From Rhinolophus ferrumequinum (taxonomy: Eukaryota; Chordata; Mammalia; Chiroptera; Rhinolophidae), in assembly GCF_004115265.2 (NCBI RefSeq), contig NC_046305.1:42938187-43002186 (forward strand): DNA of 64,000 nucleotides, given 5' to 3'. Positions 1 to 11,510 of this stretch are shown here, piece by piece. Both the position numbers and the translations under genes were made by a program. Under the pieces are notes generated by a model. The model was not told the origin of the DNA. It searched no databases and saw nothing but the letters and a program-made list of their open reading frames with translations. Each line of letters begins with the position of its first letter. Position 1 is the stretch's first letter.

Positions 1-251
1 AGTTTTTTAGATTGTAGCATTTTTAGAAGCATTCATGAAAAAGGCCAGTTACCAAAATGATTCCCTAGGGAAAGTTGTAGCTGGCACGAGAGAACTTACT
101 TGAACTTTGCCCGTGAATCCACCCTTGAAGCCTTTGAGCTATGCATGAAGCCAAAGAAGTTTCCAATTTCATGTGTATGATGTAATGTTTCTTCATAGAA
201 ATGAATTCTTAAAGAAAAACTTAAGAACTGTATAGGATATGTTTATAGTGA

Positions 252-415
252 TAGCGCTCACTTATTGAACACCGACTTTGAATCAAGCACATATTTCATG
301 TAATCATCGCTAATTTAACGCCCCTGTGATCACATCGTTAATAAAAGGCAGAGCTGGGACCTCAAGTCTGGTTTGTCTGAACTCAACCTCTATCCAACCA
401 CAGCCTCCCCTCTAA
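252..415 (-). repeat. MIR SINE fragment
   Basis: Reads like the reverse complement of MIR: a 'tattgaacacc' start, a degraded 'catttaatcctcac' core and the 'ggcagagctgggacctcaagtctg' block. Diverged, hence old. Confidence 0.6.
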
Positions 416-1719
416 GCCTGCTGTGTGCAAACTCTCTTTACTTCAATGTGCAGGAAGGAACAATTTTAACAATAATGACCAAGAGATTTACATTTGATTT
501 CATTTTTTGTTGGAAAATATTCTAATTGCTTTTCTCGTGCTCCGTTTTCTTCCTGGTCACATGAAAAATGTAACCCTGTAGGCTGCTGCCACCTGGTGGC
601 AATATTCCTAACTTACAAAAACAGTTCTTCGGAACATTGAAAGGACTCTTTCATGTGCCGCTTCAAAATTCATTTTAGAAAGTGACAAAAGCTCATAGCA
701 TCTGCTCCCTGGCTCACTTCCCTAGGTGTAGACAACTTGTGCCCGTTCATTAGTCCTGCCTGTTTGAGCCTGTGCCCTGCCCGTTTCCCACCCACGTCAA
801 GCACCTTGCCCGCGGTTCCTAAGATTTCTCCTGTCGCACATCTGTGGCTCTGGCCTCGGGCCTCTTGTCAATCCCTTACCACTCTAGACACTTTCTTCTT
901 CATTTATTAACTGACATCCCCCTGTGAGGAAAAGCTGCCTCTTCTTCCCCATCTGTTTATTCCATTATGCATAATAGAATATGGACTCATGCTGTTTACT
1001 TTGTTCTATGGGTTACAAACCCTTATTATCATTATTTTGTTGCTCAAATTGTCCCAATTTTGGCCACCGGGAACTCCTCCAAGGTGGCTTTTGTTTCCCT
1101 CGGACAAGGACCCATCATTTTTGAGTATTTCCTTACTTTCTGGAAACATCAGCTATTCTAGTCTTTTCTTGTACTTTCCCCGTTCCAGCACAAGAATCAG
1201 CCACTTCTTCAAAGATCCCCAGTTCCTTTTATTGGAGAACAAAATTTAGAAATCAAGATCTGGGCATTAAATATTTTATGTCAACTGTAATTGAAACAAA
1301 AAAAAAGTTTAATAATATTAAATTACATCTGTCGGCCCTAACCAAAAAAAAAAAAAAAAAGATCTGGGTATTAAATGTACTTATTGCTTCTGAAATGTCA
1401 TTGCTTTCAAGCCCTCTCAGTGGTCAAAGCTAGGAAATATATTTATGTATACACATACTGTATTTCTATTCATTTTTATATTGATCAACCTGTATATACT
1501 TTTAGAACCATGATTTTCTACTGATGCCTCCGAGGCCAACACCACAGCGTTCCTGTCAGCCTTTCCCTGTCTACCCTGTTTTGTAAGCCACTATGCTTCG
1601 GGGTTGGTTTGTTATGCAATTTAACTGATTTGTGATTTATGCTGTGACAACATGGGCCTGTGGCCGTGTACCCACACATGTGTAGAAACATCTTCACCTG
1701 CTTAAATCATTTTTGATAG

Positions 1720-1794
1720 GTGCCTGGACCCACGGGCATGATAATTTCAGACCCTGATCTTAAAGACTTGGAGGCTGCACTTCTAAAAGAAAAG
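1720..1794 (+). other. Exon-like open block, gene unknown
   Basis: A 75-base block (25 codons, divisible by three) sits between an AG acceptor preceded by a T-rich run and a GTAACA donor. In frame it reads through MIISDPDLKDLEAALLKEK, a charged helix-like peptide with no stop. I do not recognise the protein. It could be an exon of a gene on the plus strand that ends left of OVGP1, or a chance match to splice consensus. No partner exon was identified nearby. Confidence 0.25.
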
Positions 1795-2541
1795 GTAACA
1801 TCAGTGATGGGTATGACACCCACTCAGAGCCGAGCCTCCTTGTCTCCCAGAAGGGAGGGCTAGAAATTGGTCCTGTGTCTATACGAACTTCTGAGTGTCA
1901 GTCATGCCCAGGAAACACTCCACAGGTCGATTGCAATGTGTAGGAAGAGGGAATTGATGTTTCCAGAGAAGACCCAGGAGAAGTGTGCAGGTAACACACG
2001 AAAATACTGTTTTGCCTTTCGCTCAACCACTTCTTATGGTGAGAATGGGTGGGGGTGTTTTTTCAGAAACAACTCAGATTTTTACCAAGCAGGGAATATA
2101 ATTGGAAGATTCAACTTCCCCTTCCTTCCTCCAGTCTCCCTTGAGGATTGAGGAAAACTTCTCTAGAAGAGACTCTGGCTCTGACCAACAGCGCCGTGAG
2201 CAGTTTCATGACAGAGAAGGAAGCACATAATCCACACTAGAAAACATCAGTGTGGGCGAGACACAACTCCCTGTCCAAAAATAGCAGTAGGAGAAAGTGA
2301 CCTTGAAAAAGAGAAGCTGATACATATTGGATTGTACAGGTCACTTCAAGAAAATCATTTCAGAGAACTCGAATGGGTCCTTGTGTTTCTAATTTATTCA
2401 ACAGAAAAGAGATGGACTCACTGCGGCTTTGAGGCCTGCTCTGCCCCAAATGGTTTATGAATCGCTGGCTATAGGCAGCTACTGTCAGCTGACCCGGAAG
2501 AAAAGACAAGGGCTTTCCCCAGCTTTTGCCACCCACAGAGC

Positions 2542-3259
2542 TTAGGCTTCTTGATCCACAGCAAATTCCTGGGTTTTCTTTCTTTAGACAGAGGGGGCTT
2601 GTTGGAAGGGTCATCAAGTTGACAGAACAATGGTTTCCATCAGAGAAACAAAAGGGGTGTCACAAGAGGAATGTGTCCTGGGAGCTAGATGACAGGGCCA
2701 GAGGGTAGCATCCTGTTCAACTTCCATCTAAAGACCAAAGTAACCTATTGGGGCGGGGGGGAGAAGAACTAGTGTCCACCTCAGAAGTCAAATGCTCTTC
2801 TCTTAGAGTCTTAGTCTCCCCATCAAGGGTGACTGTCATCTTTCCAGAGGAGATAAGTCATCTTTTCAGGGGCTGTAGCCTTCCTTCTAGGGACCATGGT
2901 CTTCCCTCCAGAGGTCTCAGTCTGAAGGGGCACAGAGGTCGTAGTCACCTCTCCAGGGGTCACAGACTGATGACCCACAGGGGTTATGGTCTTCTCTCCA
3001 GGTGTCTCAGTGTTCCCTTCTAGGACTACAATGTGCTTTCCAAAGGACACAGTTTCCCTTGCAGGGCTCACAATCCCACCTCTGGGAATTGTGGTCTTAT
3101 TTTCAGTCTTCCTCTGGGTCTCAGTGGCCACAGCCTCTCTTTCTGGGAACAAATTCCCGAATCCGTGGTCAATGCCTTGGTCACCGGTCAGCCGGTCAGG
3201 GCTAGTTCTTGAAACATTCATAGCAGCTGGGAGCCAACATCGTGGAGTTGAGCTGGACT
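2542..3259 (-). pseudogene. OVGP1: OVGP1 terminal mucin-like exon remnant
   Basis: The acceptor is CTCTAG before 3259. The frame then gives Thr/Pro/Ser-rich sequence containing ETVSFGKH, GEKTITPVGHQSVTPGE and KTMVPRRKATAPEKM, the OVGP1 C-terminal region. Human OVGP1 carries several copies of a roughly 15-residue repeat ending in GHQSVTP; here only about one full copy plus edges is visible. The reading frame changes near 2856, and the homologous tail (GKMTVTLDGETKTLREEHL, later SLKKE-like sequence near 2560) continues in another frame to a stop at 2542-2544. Confidence 0.85.
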
Positions 3260-3964
3260 CTAGAGAAAATCATCAGAAAGGAATGAGATTCCTACCTCTT
3301 CCTGCCCATCCCTTGAATGACTGGCAGGACTAGAACCCCTCCAGGACTGAAGTACTTGCTCCCGGAAGCCAAGATTGGAGGATTTCATAACACACCCACT
3401 TGAGGACATAGAGCAGATGCCACCACACAGAAGCCCTGCTCCCCGACTTCATCCCGTAATATGATCCCAGGTACCCACAGGGGCTCGGTGGATTTGATAC
3501 ATTTCTGATGAACGAACCCATGAAGGAACCTGCCTCTTCTCGATGCTTAAGTCCTCATTTTGACCTCTTTGACTGCACCTTCAGCAGGATCTTGCCCCCA
3601 AGTCCTAATTCCTTACTTGTTGAATTCTCAGGAAGAAACCTTCTGTGTCCCCCAATGTGGGAGGCTCCAGGAACAGCACTGAGGGCAAGGAAACTGCTCT
3701 AGACAACATGATTGTAAAGATTTGGATGGGAGTCCCCGCCGCACCTGACGAGCTGGGTTACCTTTCTGAGTCGCAGTCTCCTTATCCATTCAACGAGGGC
3801 GGTACACCATCTCCAAGGATGTTTCAGCTCTAGCATGCCAGGTTCCGTTTTCCATCTGCCCGGGCAGGCTCCACTATCAAAGAGCTATCAAAAGAAACCT
3901 CATTTCCTTTTCTGGCCCTTGTCCCATGAAAGCAGGAGAAAAAAACAAACAAACAGAAATAAAC

Positions 3965-4165
3965 TAATATATATTGACTGTTAGCTGTGAGCCAGCACAG
4001 TTTTCATTCCGTATCTCATTTAGTTCTTACAATAATGTCATGACTATAAGGATTATTCCCGTGTTACAGATACGGGAAACAAAGCTCAGAGACGTCAAAG
4101 GGAGCACACACCCAAACCAAGGTTAGAAAACAGACTGGCCTGAGAATAATCAAAGCCTTTGGATC
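3965..4165 (-). repeat. MIR SINE
   Basis: Reverse-complement MIR: 'tatctcatttagttcttaca' core followed by a 'gggaaacaaagctcagagacg' block. Lies in an OVGP1 intron. Confidence 0.7.
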
Positions 4166-4384
4166 TAACACAAGGGACCCACCCAGTGCCTGCTTATGCA
4201 ATTTCCAACCCCAGCTTCCAGGTCATAGCTGCTTACCAGCCTGCACCCGGAGATTATTCAACATGTGGACAAGGGGGGAAGGGCCAGGGACACAGAAAGT
4301 GCCCCTGACGTCATCCAGGTCCAATGTCCGCACCACGGCCCTCCCTGTCCGCAAATGCTCTCTCTTTATGAACAATGCAGGATG

Positions 4385-4530
4385 GTTAGGAGGATAGCCT
4401 GTATTTGAATCTAGACTCTACCACTTATTAGCTATGGGATCTTGAAAAACTTACATTTCTTCTCTTCAAAATGAAAGAGTTGGAATAGATGGGATAAGGA
4501 AACCCCAGTTAGTTCAGGTGTAGCTGAAAC
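4385..4530 (+). repeat. MIR SINE fragment
   Basis: Forward MIR core: 'atttgaatctagactctacc', then 'gctatgggatcttgaaaaac' and a 'cttctcttcaaaatg' block. Diverged. It directly abuts the penultimate OVGP1 exon remnant. Confidence 0.55.
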
Positions 4531-4570
4531 TTACCTAATGTAGTCATTCTCACCTTTTCATCCTCCACCC

Positions 4571-4573
<3 letters not shown>

Positions 4574-4607
<34 letters not shown>
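4574..4607. repeat. (CA)n microsatellite
   Basis: About 17 uninterrupted CA units in an OVGP1 intron. Confidence 0.95.
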
Positions 4608-4609
<2 letters not shown>

Positions 4610-4892
4610 CAGATAAGGGCCTCATGGTAGCCAGAGGGAAATTGTATGCTGGAGCAAGAAAGAACCAAGTTCTCACCTTGTATCTGAGCTGATGATATCA
4701 TCATAGTCAACCCACTTCTCCCCGTTGTGGGCATGTGGGACATAATGATAATCAATCCAGCACTTCTTCGCTCTCTGGAGAAAGGAACATATCTGCCAAG
4801 AGGAGCACAGGTGACTTCTGTGAAAGCCATGGAAAGAAGCACCAGCAGATACACTGTTCCTTGCCCAGGAATAAAGAATCCAAGAATCCCTC

Positions 4893-5359
4893 TGTCATGT
4901 GGGGTGGCATGCAGGGTCTCTGGTCCCGCTCCCCACATAAGAACACAGGATATGGTGAGGACAAAAAGGAACACCCACGGAGCCATAGATACGGGACTCA
5001 CACCACTATATTCTTGCTGGAGGCTGGGTTGGAGACACAGGAAGCAGGAGCCACACGATCAGCAACTCACTGTCCATTTGTCTCTGCCAACCAACCTCAC
5101 TGGCCAGCTGCAATCTGCCCTGCTAACTGCAGTCCGCACTTGCTAGCTCAGCCACCATCTTCTTGCTAGCTCCCATTTTCTGCTGGCGTAGCCACGGCAG
5201 TTATATTAGTGGCCAATGGCTCACTGGTTACAGCTGACTGCCAACTAGCCACAGCTGATGGCCATCCAATCACAGTTGATGGCCATTTACTACCTGAGCC
5301 AGCACCTTTCCACATGAGGCCGAGAGCCTGGAAACTGCACTCCTGGCTCTGTCCCCACA
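4893..5359 (-). mobile_element. Endogenous retrovirus LTR (solo or fragment)
   Basis: About 0.47 kb of sequence clearly related over its length to a second copy at 43026-43456. On the minus strand it begins TGTGGGGACAG and ends near TGACA, the TG...CA pattern of an LTR. No internal gag, pol or env-like sequence is seen beside it, so it is a fossil LTR lying in an OVGP1 intron. The family name is not known to me; a gammaretrovirus-like LTR of the host lineage is the best guess. Divergence between the copies suggests moderate age. Confidence 0.6.
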
Positions 5360-6049
5360 CCGTCATGAGGGGGTGAGAAGAAGAGAGACCAAAGGAGGAG
5401 TGGGGAAGACACTCATGGCCTCCTCTCTATTCTGAATAAATTCCCATTATTATACAGTCCTTCCTCTAATGTCCATGATGGAAAACAGACAGAAGACTAA
5501 GGAGTGAGTGACTTCCTTATGAAACCAAACCTGGGTTTGATAAATAATACCAATGGCAAACTACTAACAGCGGCATACATGACCCTTGACCAAGCCTGTA
5601 TCTTTTCCAGAGTTTTCATGAACACGTCTCTCCTCTGTTCATTAGAAATCAGCATAAACGACCCCATCTAGGTAGTTACCAAACTAGCTTTTCAACCCTT
5701 CATAAATGTGAAAGTCTCAAAGGTAAAGAAAACTAGTTTCTCACAATCAATCAAGCATCTGAGTATCAACTGGGCACCAGCATTGTCCTGGAACCATGTG
5801 CTGCAAAGAAGTAGAGTGTTCAAGATGGGCTGCAGAACTTAGTGTCTAAGTCTTTTTGGGGTTTTGTTTGGTTTGGTTCTTTAAAAGTTCTATCAAAATC
5901 TCTTTGACCCATAATGTTCTTCAAGAATATTATTTCAGCTATGCTACCACTCTCTGGATTAGCAAGAAAACATCTCCACCAGGTCAGCACGGAGCAACAA
6001 TTGGAGAGATACCAACACTTCCATGACCACCTAAGGCAAACATAGCTCT

Positions 6050-6285
6050 CCAGCAGGCACCCCTATACACCTTGTGCCTTTGTACCTGCTGTCCTTTTCC
6101 TGGGAGGTCCTTCCTATCTCGTCATTCCTGCCCATCAGCAGTCTATCTGTGCTTCAAAGCTCCGCTTAAAATCTACCAGCCACACACTCTGTGCCTCTCA
6201 CTGTCTTCTCTTGTGTTTCATGTTCCCTGGGGTCCATGTCTCTTTCCTCCACTCCGTAGAAAGCTTTGTTGAGATGGAGAGTAAG
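6050..6285 (+). repeat. L2 LINE fragment
   Basis: Resembles the L2 3' region: 'ccttgtgcctttgtacctgc', then a 'cctgggaggtccttcc' block and a 'ttcaaagctccgcttaaaat' block. Confidence 0.6.
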
Positions 6286-7639
6286 GAAGTGGAATTGGGG
6301 TAGAGGAGAAATGATCTGAAGTAGGAGGTGTTTTGGAATTGCTTCCAAATAATCAGGTATGTAGTGGGGAGGGAGGAAGTCGGAGAGGGAGAGAGAGAGA
6401 GATGAAACGAGATTGGCCAGGATTGGTTAATGATTGAGGGGGCGTGTGGTAATGGGAAAGGCAGAGGGGAGGCTATACTATTCTTTTACTTCTGCAAATG
6501 TTTGAAGTTATATATATTGCAAATATTGATTATTTTTATTTGGGCCATATAGTAAGTCAGGATTGACTTGTATGACATTTAAGATTCTTTTAAGGGGTGA
6601 AATATTTGTCCCCCCTTTAATCAAACTCTACCCAGTCTCTCATCCCTTACAGAGGACTCAGATAATTTCCCCTGAGGAAAAAGAAAATATCCCACATAGT
6701 GGATTTCCCTTGCCCCAGTAAACTACCTCTCTGTCCTGTCTCTAGGACTCAGTCTTGCTTCTGCCCCTGTCCTTGCTCTGGCCCTGGCTGCAGGTGGGAG
6801 AACCCTAACTAATAGGAACAGTTCCCTATTTCTGTCACATCACAATAAGCCAAGAAGCCAGCTTGCTTGGTGTACCTCCCTGGAGACGCAGGTCCCACAG
6901 CTTCAGCCTGCAACCCATTCTTAGAGGCTTTGTGGAGGTGAAATGTACGTCCATAGGTGGGGAACCCCAAGAGTAACTTCACTGAGGGTGCCCCCAGCTT
7001 TCGCCAGTAATTCATGGCATATGCCTGCAGGTAAGAACACAAATCCCTGCTTTTTACCAAGAGCCAACGGCCCGGCCTCAGGGGCAGATGTCTGGGCCGC
7101 CTGAGATCTTTCCTTCTCTCACCGAAGATTTGGCGTCTCCAGGCAGAGAGAACAGGAGGCTGTTATGTCCCGTGAACCTTTCCCAGCTTCCATGTAATTC
7201 GTGAGACAAGACAATGATGAAATCCAGGAGTCTGTAAAGGGCAGGAGAAGGAGATAAGTCAGATGTCACAGTGCTCACTAGCTAACTAGCTGTGCAGTGG
7301 CCACCCAAGCTTCCCTACCACTTCTGCCTGTGGGACCTGCCCAAGCTGTACACTTGAGATACCGCCACTGGAACAGACTGCTGCTTAGGGACCGCTGTGC
7401 CTCTGGACCTATGCCATCCTGAGAGTGTCCATGGAAATAGGCAGGCGTCAGACACGAAAACCAACACACGCCGGCTGGACACAAGTGCTAACAGAGGTCT
7501 GCAAAAACTGTCCTGAGTAAAGCAGTACTGATCACACTGTCCCAAGGCAGAAAAAGAGCTTCTGTCTTTCTACCATTCAAGGAACTGTTGAAACCCTTCT
7601 CATTCAGGGAGCTGTCATAATGGCGAAGTAGTATAACTG

Positions 7640-7800
7640 AGTAATTACCGGGTCACAGGTACAAGGGTTTCCACGGATTATCTGATTTAATTTCGATCTA
7701 AGTACCGTAACTGTCTCCATCTTAAAGCTGAAGAAATCGAAACTCCAACGGGTTAACTAATCTGCCGAAGGTCACCAGGTTGGGTGAAGGTGAGACCACC
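7640..7800 (-). repeat. MIR SINE fragment
   Basis: Reverse-complement MIR with a 'cttaaagctgaagaaatcga' block followed by 'ctgccgaaggtcacc'. Sits in an OVGP1 intron. Confidence 0.6.
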
Positions 7801-10202
7801 CCCCAACGCTGCCTGGCTGTAATACCAACATTAACAAACTCTATGTCCCCCTGTGTCTCTCGCCTTCCCGCCCACATTGAAACCACTCTCCCTGGTGTAG
7901 CCGCACACAGAAACACCCCATCCTCTCTTTTGTTCTGCATCTGCCTCAGTTTCCCCATCTGCAAATACTTGATGGTTGAGGTTTGAGCAAATTAGTCCTG
8001 AGGCGGCCTGTCCAGAAAGAGTCCTGAACTAGTCTTTGTCTGGCTTTATAATTTTTGCATGAAGACATGTGCTCTGAAAACTGGGCCCGACTAGGCATTC
8101 CTATTTTGGGTTTTGTGGCAGTGGTTGGTAATTCAGCTGCCTCTCTGATGCCAGCCCTCTGCCACACAGTGAATGTCCACAGCTGTGCTCTGGGATGGCA
8201 CAGGCCAGGCCCGCGGGGCTCTCCTGTGAGAGCCAGCAGTGGGCAAGGAAGAAGACTCGACCCAAGGTGACGTTGTGGGGGCTGGTACTACATCTCCTCT
8301 CTCAGCTCAGCCCCAGATCGCACCTCCACTGGGCCTGCGCACAGAAAGCTCAAGGAGAGCGCTCGGGCAGCTCTGAGGTTCTGAGCTTGAGATGCCTCCT
8401 TCCCTTCAGTGTCCTGCCCCTCCAACGCAGCACCCACTTAACTCCCTAGCCGGGGCCCGTCCTAAGCTGTTTGGATGATGCGAGTGTCCCCTGAGACGGA
8501 AGCGGGGAGCGGCAGTCTTGGCCTTGTGGTGAGCAGGGCCTCCTTCTGGAAGGCAAACGGGAGCTCCGGGAAAGTAAAAGAGGCAGACACAGAGAACCAG
8601 ACAAAACAGAGTCAGGGAAAGAGCATGATCCAGGAAACCTTTATTTACGGAGCCCCTTGAGCCAGGCTCTAGACACATAAAGGGGAGTCAGACACAGGCC
8701 CTGCCCCCAGGCTCGTGAGAAAGGCAGACTTGAGCCAATGTGGCGAGTGTTTTGATAGAAGAGTGGCCGGCAGGCTCAGTAGTAGTACAGGATTCAGGCT
8801 GCCTGCCTGAGGGAGTCCAGGAAGCTGCGCAGAGGAGGCATCGCTTAGGCGGGAGGGCTGGAGCAAGACCTGGATACGACAGCGAAAAGGAGCCACCACA
8901 GGACACCTGCTCAGCAGCCCTTTGGCCCAACACCTCTAGGGGGTTGGCAGTAAAAGCACATCTGTTACAGCTGTCCTGCACTTGCCCCTGGCCTCCTGCT
9001 CCTATCATGCCACGAGTCCAGATATGACAAAAGCAGGATCATTTCTGGATTCTGGAGCTGCCAGACTGGCTGTACGTCAATTAAGAAAAGTCCAGCGGTC
9101 ATGCATGGGGCTGCCTCTTAGTCCAGGGTACAAGAAGCAGAGGTCCAGAACATTGAAATTGTGTGTCCTCAGGAGGGATATAACCAAATTGATAAACGTC
9201 TCTCGGTTGGGTGTGTGGACAGCATAGTGGTGAACCTGTGGGGAGATCAGGGGTGAGGCAAGGGGCCTCACATTGTCTGCAGAACCACGACCTCCCACAA
9301 GGCTCCTTGCTCCCCACCCTGTGGAGGGCACAGTCTGTGGCTGGAGGAAAGGAAGGCAGTTCTCAGAAACCCTCAAACATTGGGTGCAAAGAAATGGGTC
9401 CAGGTCGGTGCAAGATCGAAGCAGGATTCAGTCAACTGTGTGCCCAGCTGGTGAAATAACACACCAGTTTGTGGGCAGCACCTGGCAAGAGAGAGCACGC
9501 GTTAGTTGGCAGAGACCAAGGAAGGGGCTGGAGCTCAGCCTCCATAGAGCAGTGTGGACACAGCCCAAGGGGCAAGGCCACTATGACACCCCCTCCCAAC
9601 ACACAGACACAGACACACACCCCAGAGCTACACTGAAGTCTGGTCCTCGCTCACTGTTGAGGTCCCAGAGGAAAAGAATGCCTTATGAAATCCTGGTCAG
9701 AATAAATCCTCAAGTCTGGATCCCAGCACACAGAGAATGACAAAACAGCAGGTGACAGAATCCTCTGCTGAACTGTATTGGATCAGTGATCCTTGACACA
9801 GGGCGGGGTGCAGGTACAAGGGACACTCAACACGGGACACTCCTCAGTCTGAGGGCCTCCCTGGGTCTGGAGAGGAAGACACAGCTTCCTTACCATTGCG
9901 GTGTCTCAGCACGAGAACCAGCCCTGCAGGAAACAAAGGTAAGAATCACACAAAGCTTCACACACATCCCAGAGAGACGCGCCCAGCACACCCTCCAGTC
10001 CTCGAGGGCGGCCACCAACTCGGCACCACAGCCAGACGGAGATGCACAAATGGAGACACACGCACCATTCACCTGTTTCCTCTTGTTCTCTCAGCCGAGC
10101 GAGTGGAGCTCCTTTTCACTCTGATACACACCTTGTGTGTGTACACGTGTGCTGTGCGCTGGGAGGACGATGACGTCTAAAAGTCCCAGCAGAAGCTCGA
10201 GG

Positions 10203-10290
10203 ACAGTGGCTCTCAACCCTGGCTGCAAATTTAAAAGTTGGGATATCGTGGCTCCTACCCCCGAGATGCTGATTTGAGAACCACTGGTCT
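10203..10290 (+). mobile_element. MER5-type hAT-Charlie MITE fragment
   Basis: Begins 'acagtggctctcaaccctgg' and ends 'tgagaaccactggtct', the inverted ends typical of MER5 elements, with a shortened interior. Confidence 0.65.
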
Positions 10291-10583
10291 GATCACTGCT
10301 CCCTGGGTCCCTCTGTCCCTTCGCTATGTCCCATTTCACCTCTACCTAATGCAGGCCACCTGAGGCCCAGGCTGCTTCTCGGACACCAGAGAGATGACAC
10401 ACTTAGGATGCCTGATGCCTCCTGGACTGAGTGACATTGTGAGGGCTGGGTCCTGCCACACTCACCAACCCACAGCAACAGCTCCCGTCTCCGTGGCCTG
10501 AGAACTATGAGGCTAGAGCTTGAGGTGCTTTAAAATCTGAGCTTCCTGGGTACAGCCTGGGACAGCCCCGGGGCAGCCCAGAT

Positions 10584-10588
10584 ACACA

Positions 10589-10628
<40 letters not shown>
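10584..10628. repeat. (CA)n microsatellite
   Basis: Long CA run with one early interruption (ACAAAC), just upstream of the OVGP1 first exon remnant. Confidence 0.95.
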
Positions 10629-10631
<3 letters not shown>

Positions 10632-10914
10632 GCAGGGACAGTGATTAATAGGCTGCTGCCCCAGAGTCACAGTGACCGCAGCATCTCTTGTCTTCCCTCT
10701 CCAGCAGAGCCGTAACTCTCAGAGCCAACAAGGCCACAGCTCCATCTGACACTGACACTGGCATGGAGTGGGTATCTGCCACTGGCCATGGTGAAGGCAG
10801 GGCCATGAGCAGTGCCTCTTTCCGGTATTCAGCCCACGTGGATTGAGTATGAGGTAGAAACACTGTGTGGGAGCAGTAATTCTACTGTTATATTGGTTAG
10901 GGAAGCACTGTAAC

Positions 10915-11110
10915 ATACAGTTTAAAAGCCCCAGCTTTGGACTCAGGCAGGCCAACATTTGCATCTCGGTATCACCAATTTCATGGGCAAGTTACTTAGC
11001 TCTGGAGCTTCAGCTTCCACACTTGTGAAATGGAAACAATAGCCCGTACTTACTTCATAGGGTTTTGTCGAAATTAAAGAAGATAATGTATAGCAACAGG
11101 TTAGGTCGGC
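10915..11110 (+). repeat. MIR SINE
   Basis: Forward MIR: 'tttggactcaggcaggccaa', then a 'gggcaagttacttagctctg' block and a 'cttcatagggttttgtcgaa' block. Confidence 0.75.
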
Positions 11111-11510
11111 ATTTTGCAGATAATAAGGGCTCCGTGAACGGTGGCTGTAATGAGGGACGCCAAAAAAGTTGCCCAGCAGCGCAGGGTTCTCAAACTCAAA
11201 TGCTGACACTCGCCAGGCAGGTAATGTAACGGGTGAAGGGCACACAGTGAACTAGCTCACTCTGCGCTTTATTAGAAGAATAACAGTTCGAGCCCAATGA
11301 TAAACGTCAACCAACACGAAGCCTCTGGTCGGGAGACAGCAGAGATTGGTATAAATGGGACATCACGCTGAGTAGCCACTAAAGGTCGGCGTTCAGTGAA
11401 ATAGACCCAATGCTGAAACATTGTTTGATTTCTCAAGAGAAGACAAAAATCTGAATTTTTGTATGAAGTCAACAATGTTTGAGCCTGTATATGAATCAAT
11501 GGTAAGAATG

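Larger units (their letters stand above)
1..2541. other. Intergenic DNA left of OVGP1
   Basis: No gene is recognised. The stretch holds a MIR fragment near 252-415, an A-rich tract near 1343-1361 and one exon-like block at 1720-1794. In human the next gene on this side is the PIFO/CIMAP3 region, but none of its known protein sequence was seen here. The part below 2541 may include remains of the OVGP1 3' untranslated region. Confidence 0.6.
2542..10490 (-). pseudogene. OVGP1: OVGP1 (oviductal glycoprotein 1), inactivated
   Basis: OVGP1 is a secreted chitinase-like (GH18, catalytically dead) mucin-type glycoprotein of the oviduct that binds the zona pellucida. Exons seen, in transcription order: signal peptide 10466-10490; 9894-9923 (LVLVLRHRNG); about 9375-9481 (AHKLVCYFTSWAHS); 9076-9235 (VISLLRTHNF, then LYPGLRGSPMHDRWTFL); about 8445-8566 (FAFQKEALLTTRPRL); 7123-7231 (ELHGSWERFTGHNS); 6839-7024 (AYAMNYWRKLGAPS to GFLAYCD); 4677-4792 (AKKCWIDYHYVPHAHNGEKW); about 4237-4372 (TLDLDDVRGTFC); terminal 2542-3259. 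Damage: the start triplet at 10488-10490 is AGA; TGA at 9432-9434; a small frame-changing loss just after it; the exon for LIFAF...GGWNFGT is absent; about five bases are lost after WTFL near 9080; TAG at 8462-8464; one base is lost near 4690; the frame changes again near 2856. The chitinase motif DGLDL reads NVLDL. Most GT/AG sites survive, so this is a unitary, not processed, pseudogene. Assignment rests on recalled human protein plus synteny. Confidence 0.9.

Noticed and set aside
2823-3221. 132-codon open frame read as a free-standing Thr/Pro-rich gene.
   Set aside because: It is the OVGP1 terminal exon; its apparent start is an internal Met and its end is due to the frame change.
4574-4607. 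Tandem CA repeats considered as a possible CRISPR-like or regulatory array.
   Set aside because: Simple microsatellites without spacers; nothing CRISPR-like exists in the window.
4752-5001. Minus-strand open frame with a signal-like start (MAPWVFLFVLTISC), also present in the copy near 43100.
   Set aside because: It lies wholly within the LTR family and is shared because the LTR is shared; no family match and no gene context.
8669-9027. Overlapping open frames on both strands around 8.7-9.0 kb.
   Set aside because: GC-rich OVGP1 intron sequence; the frames differ in every register and contain no chitinase-family residues.
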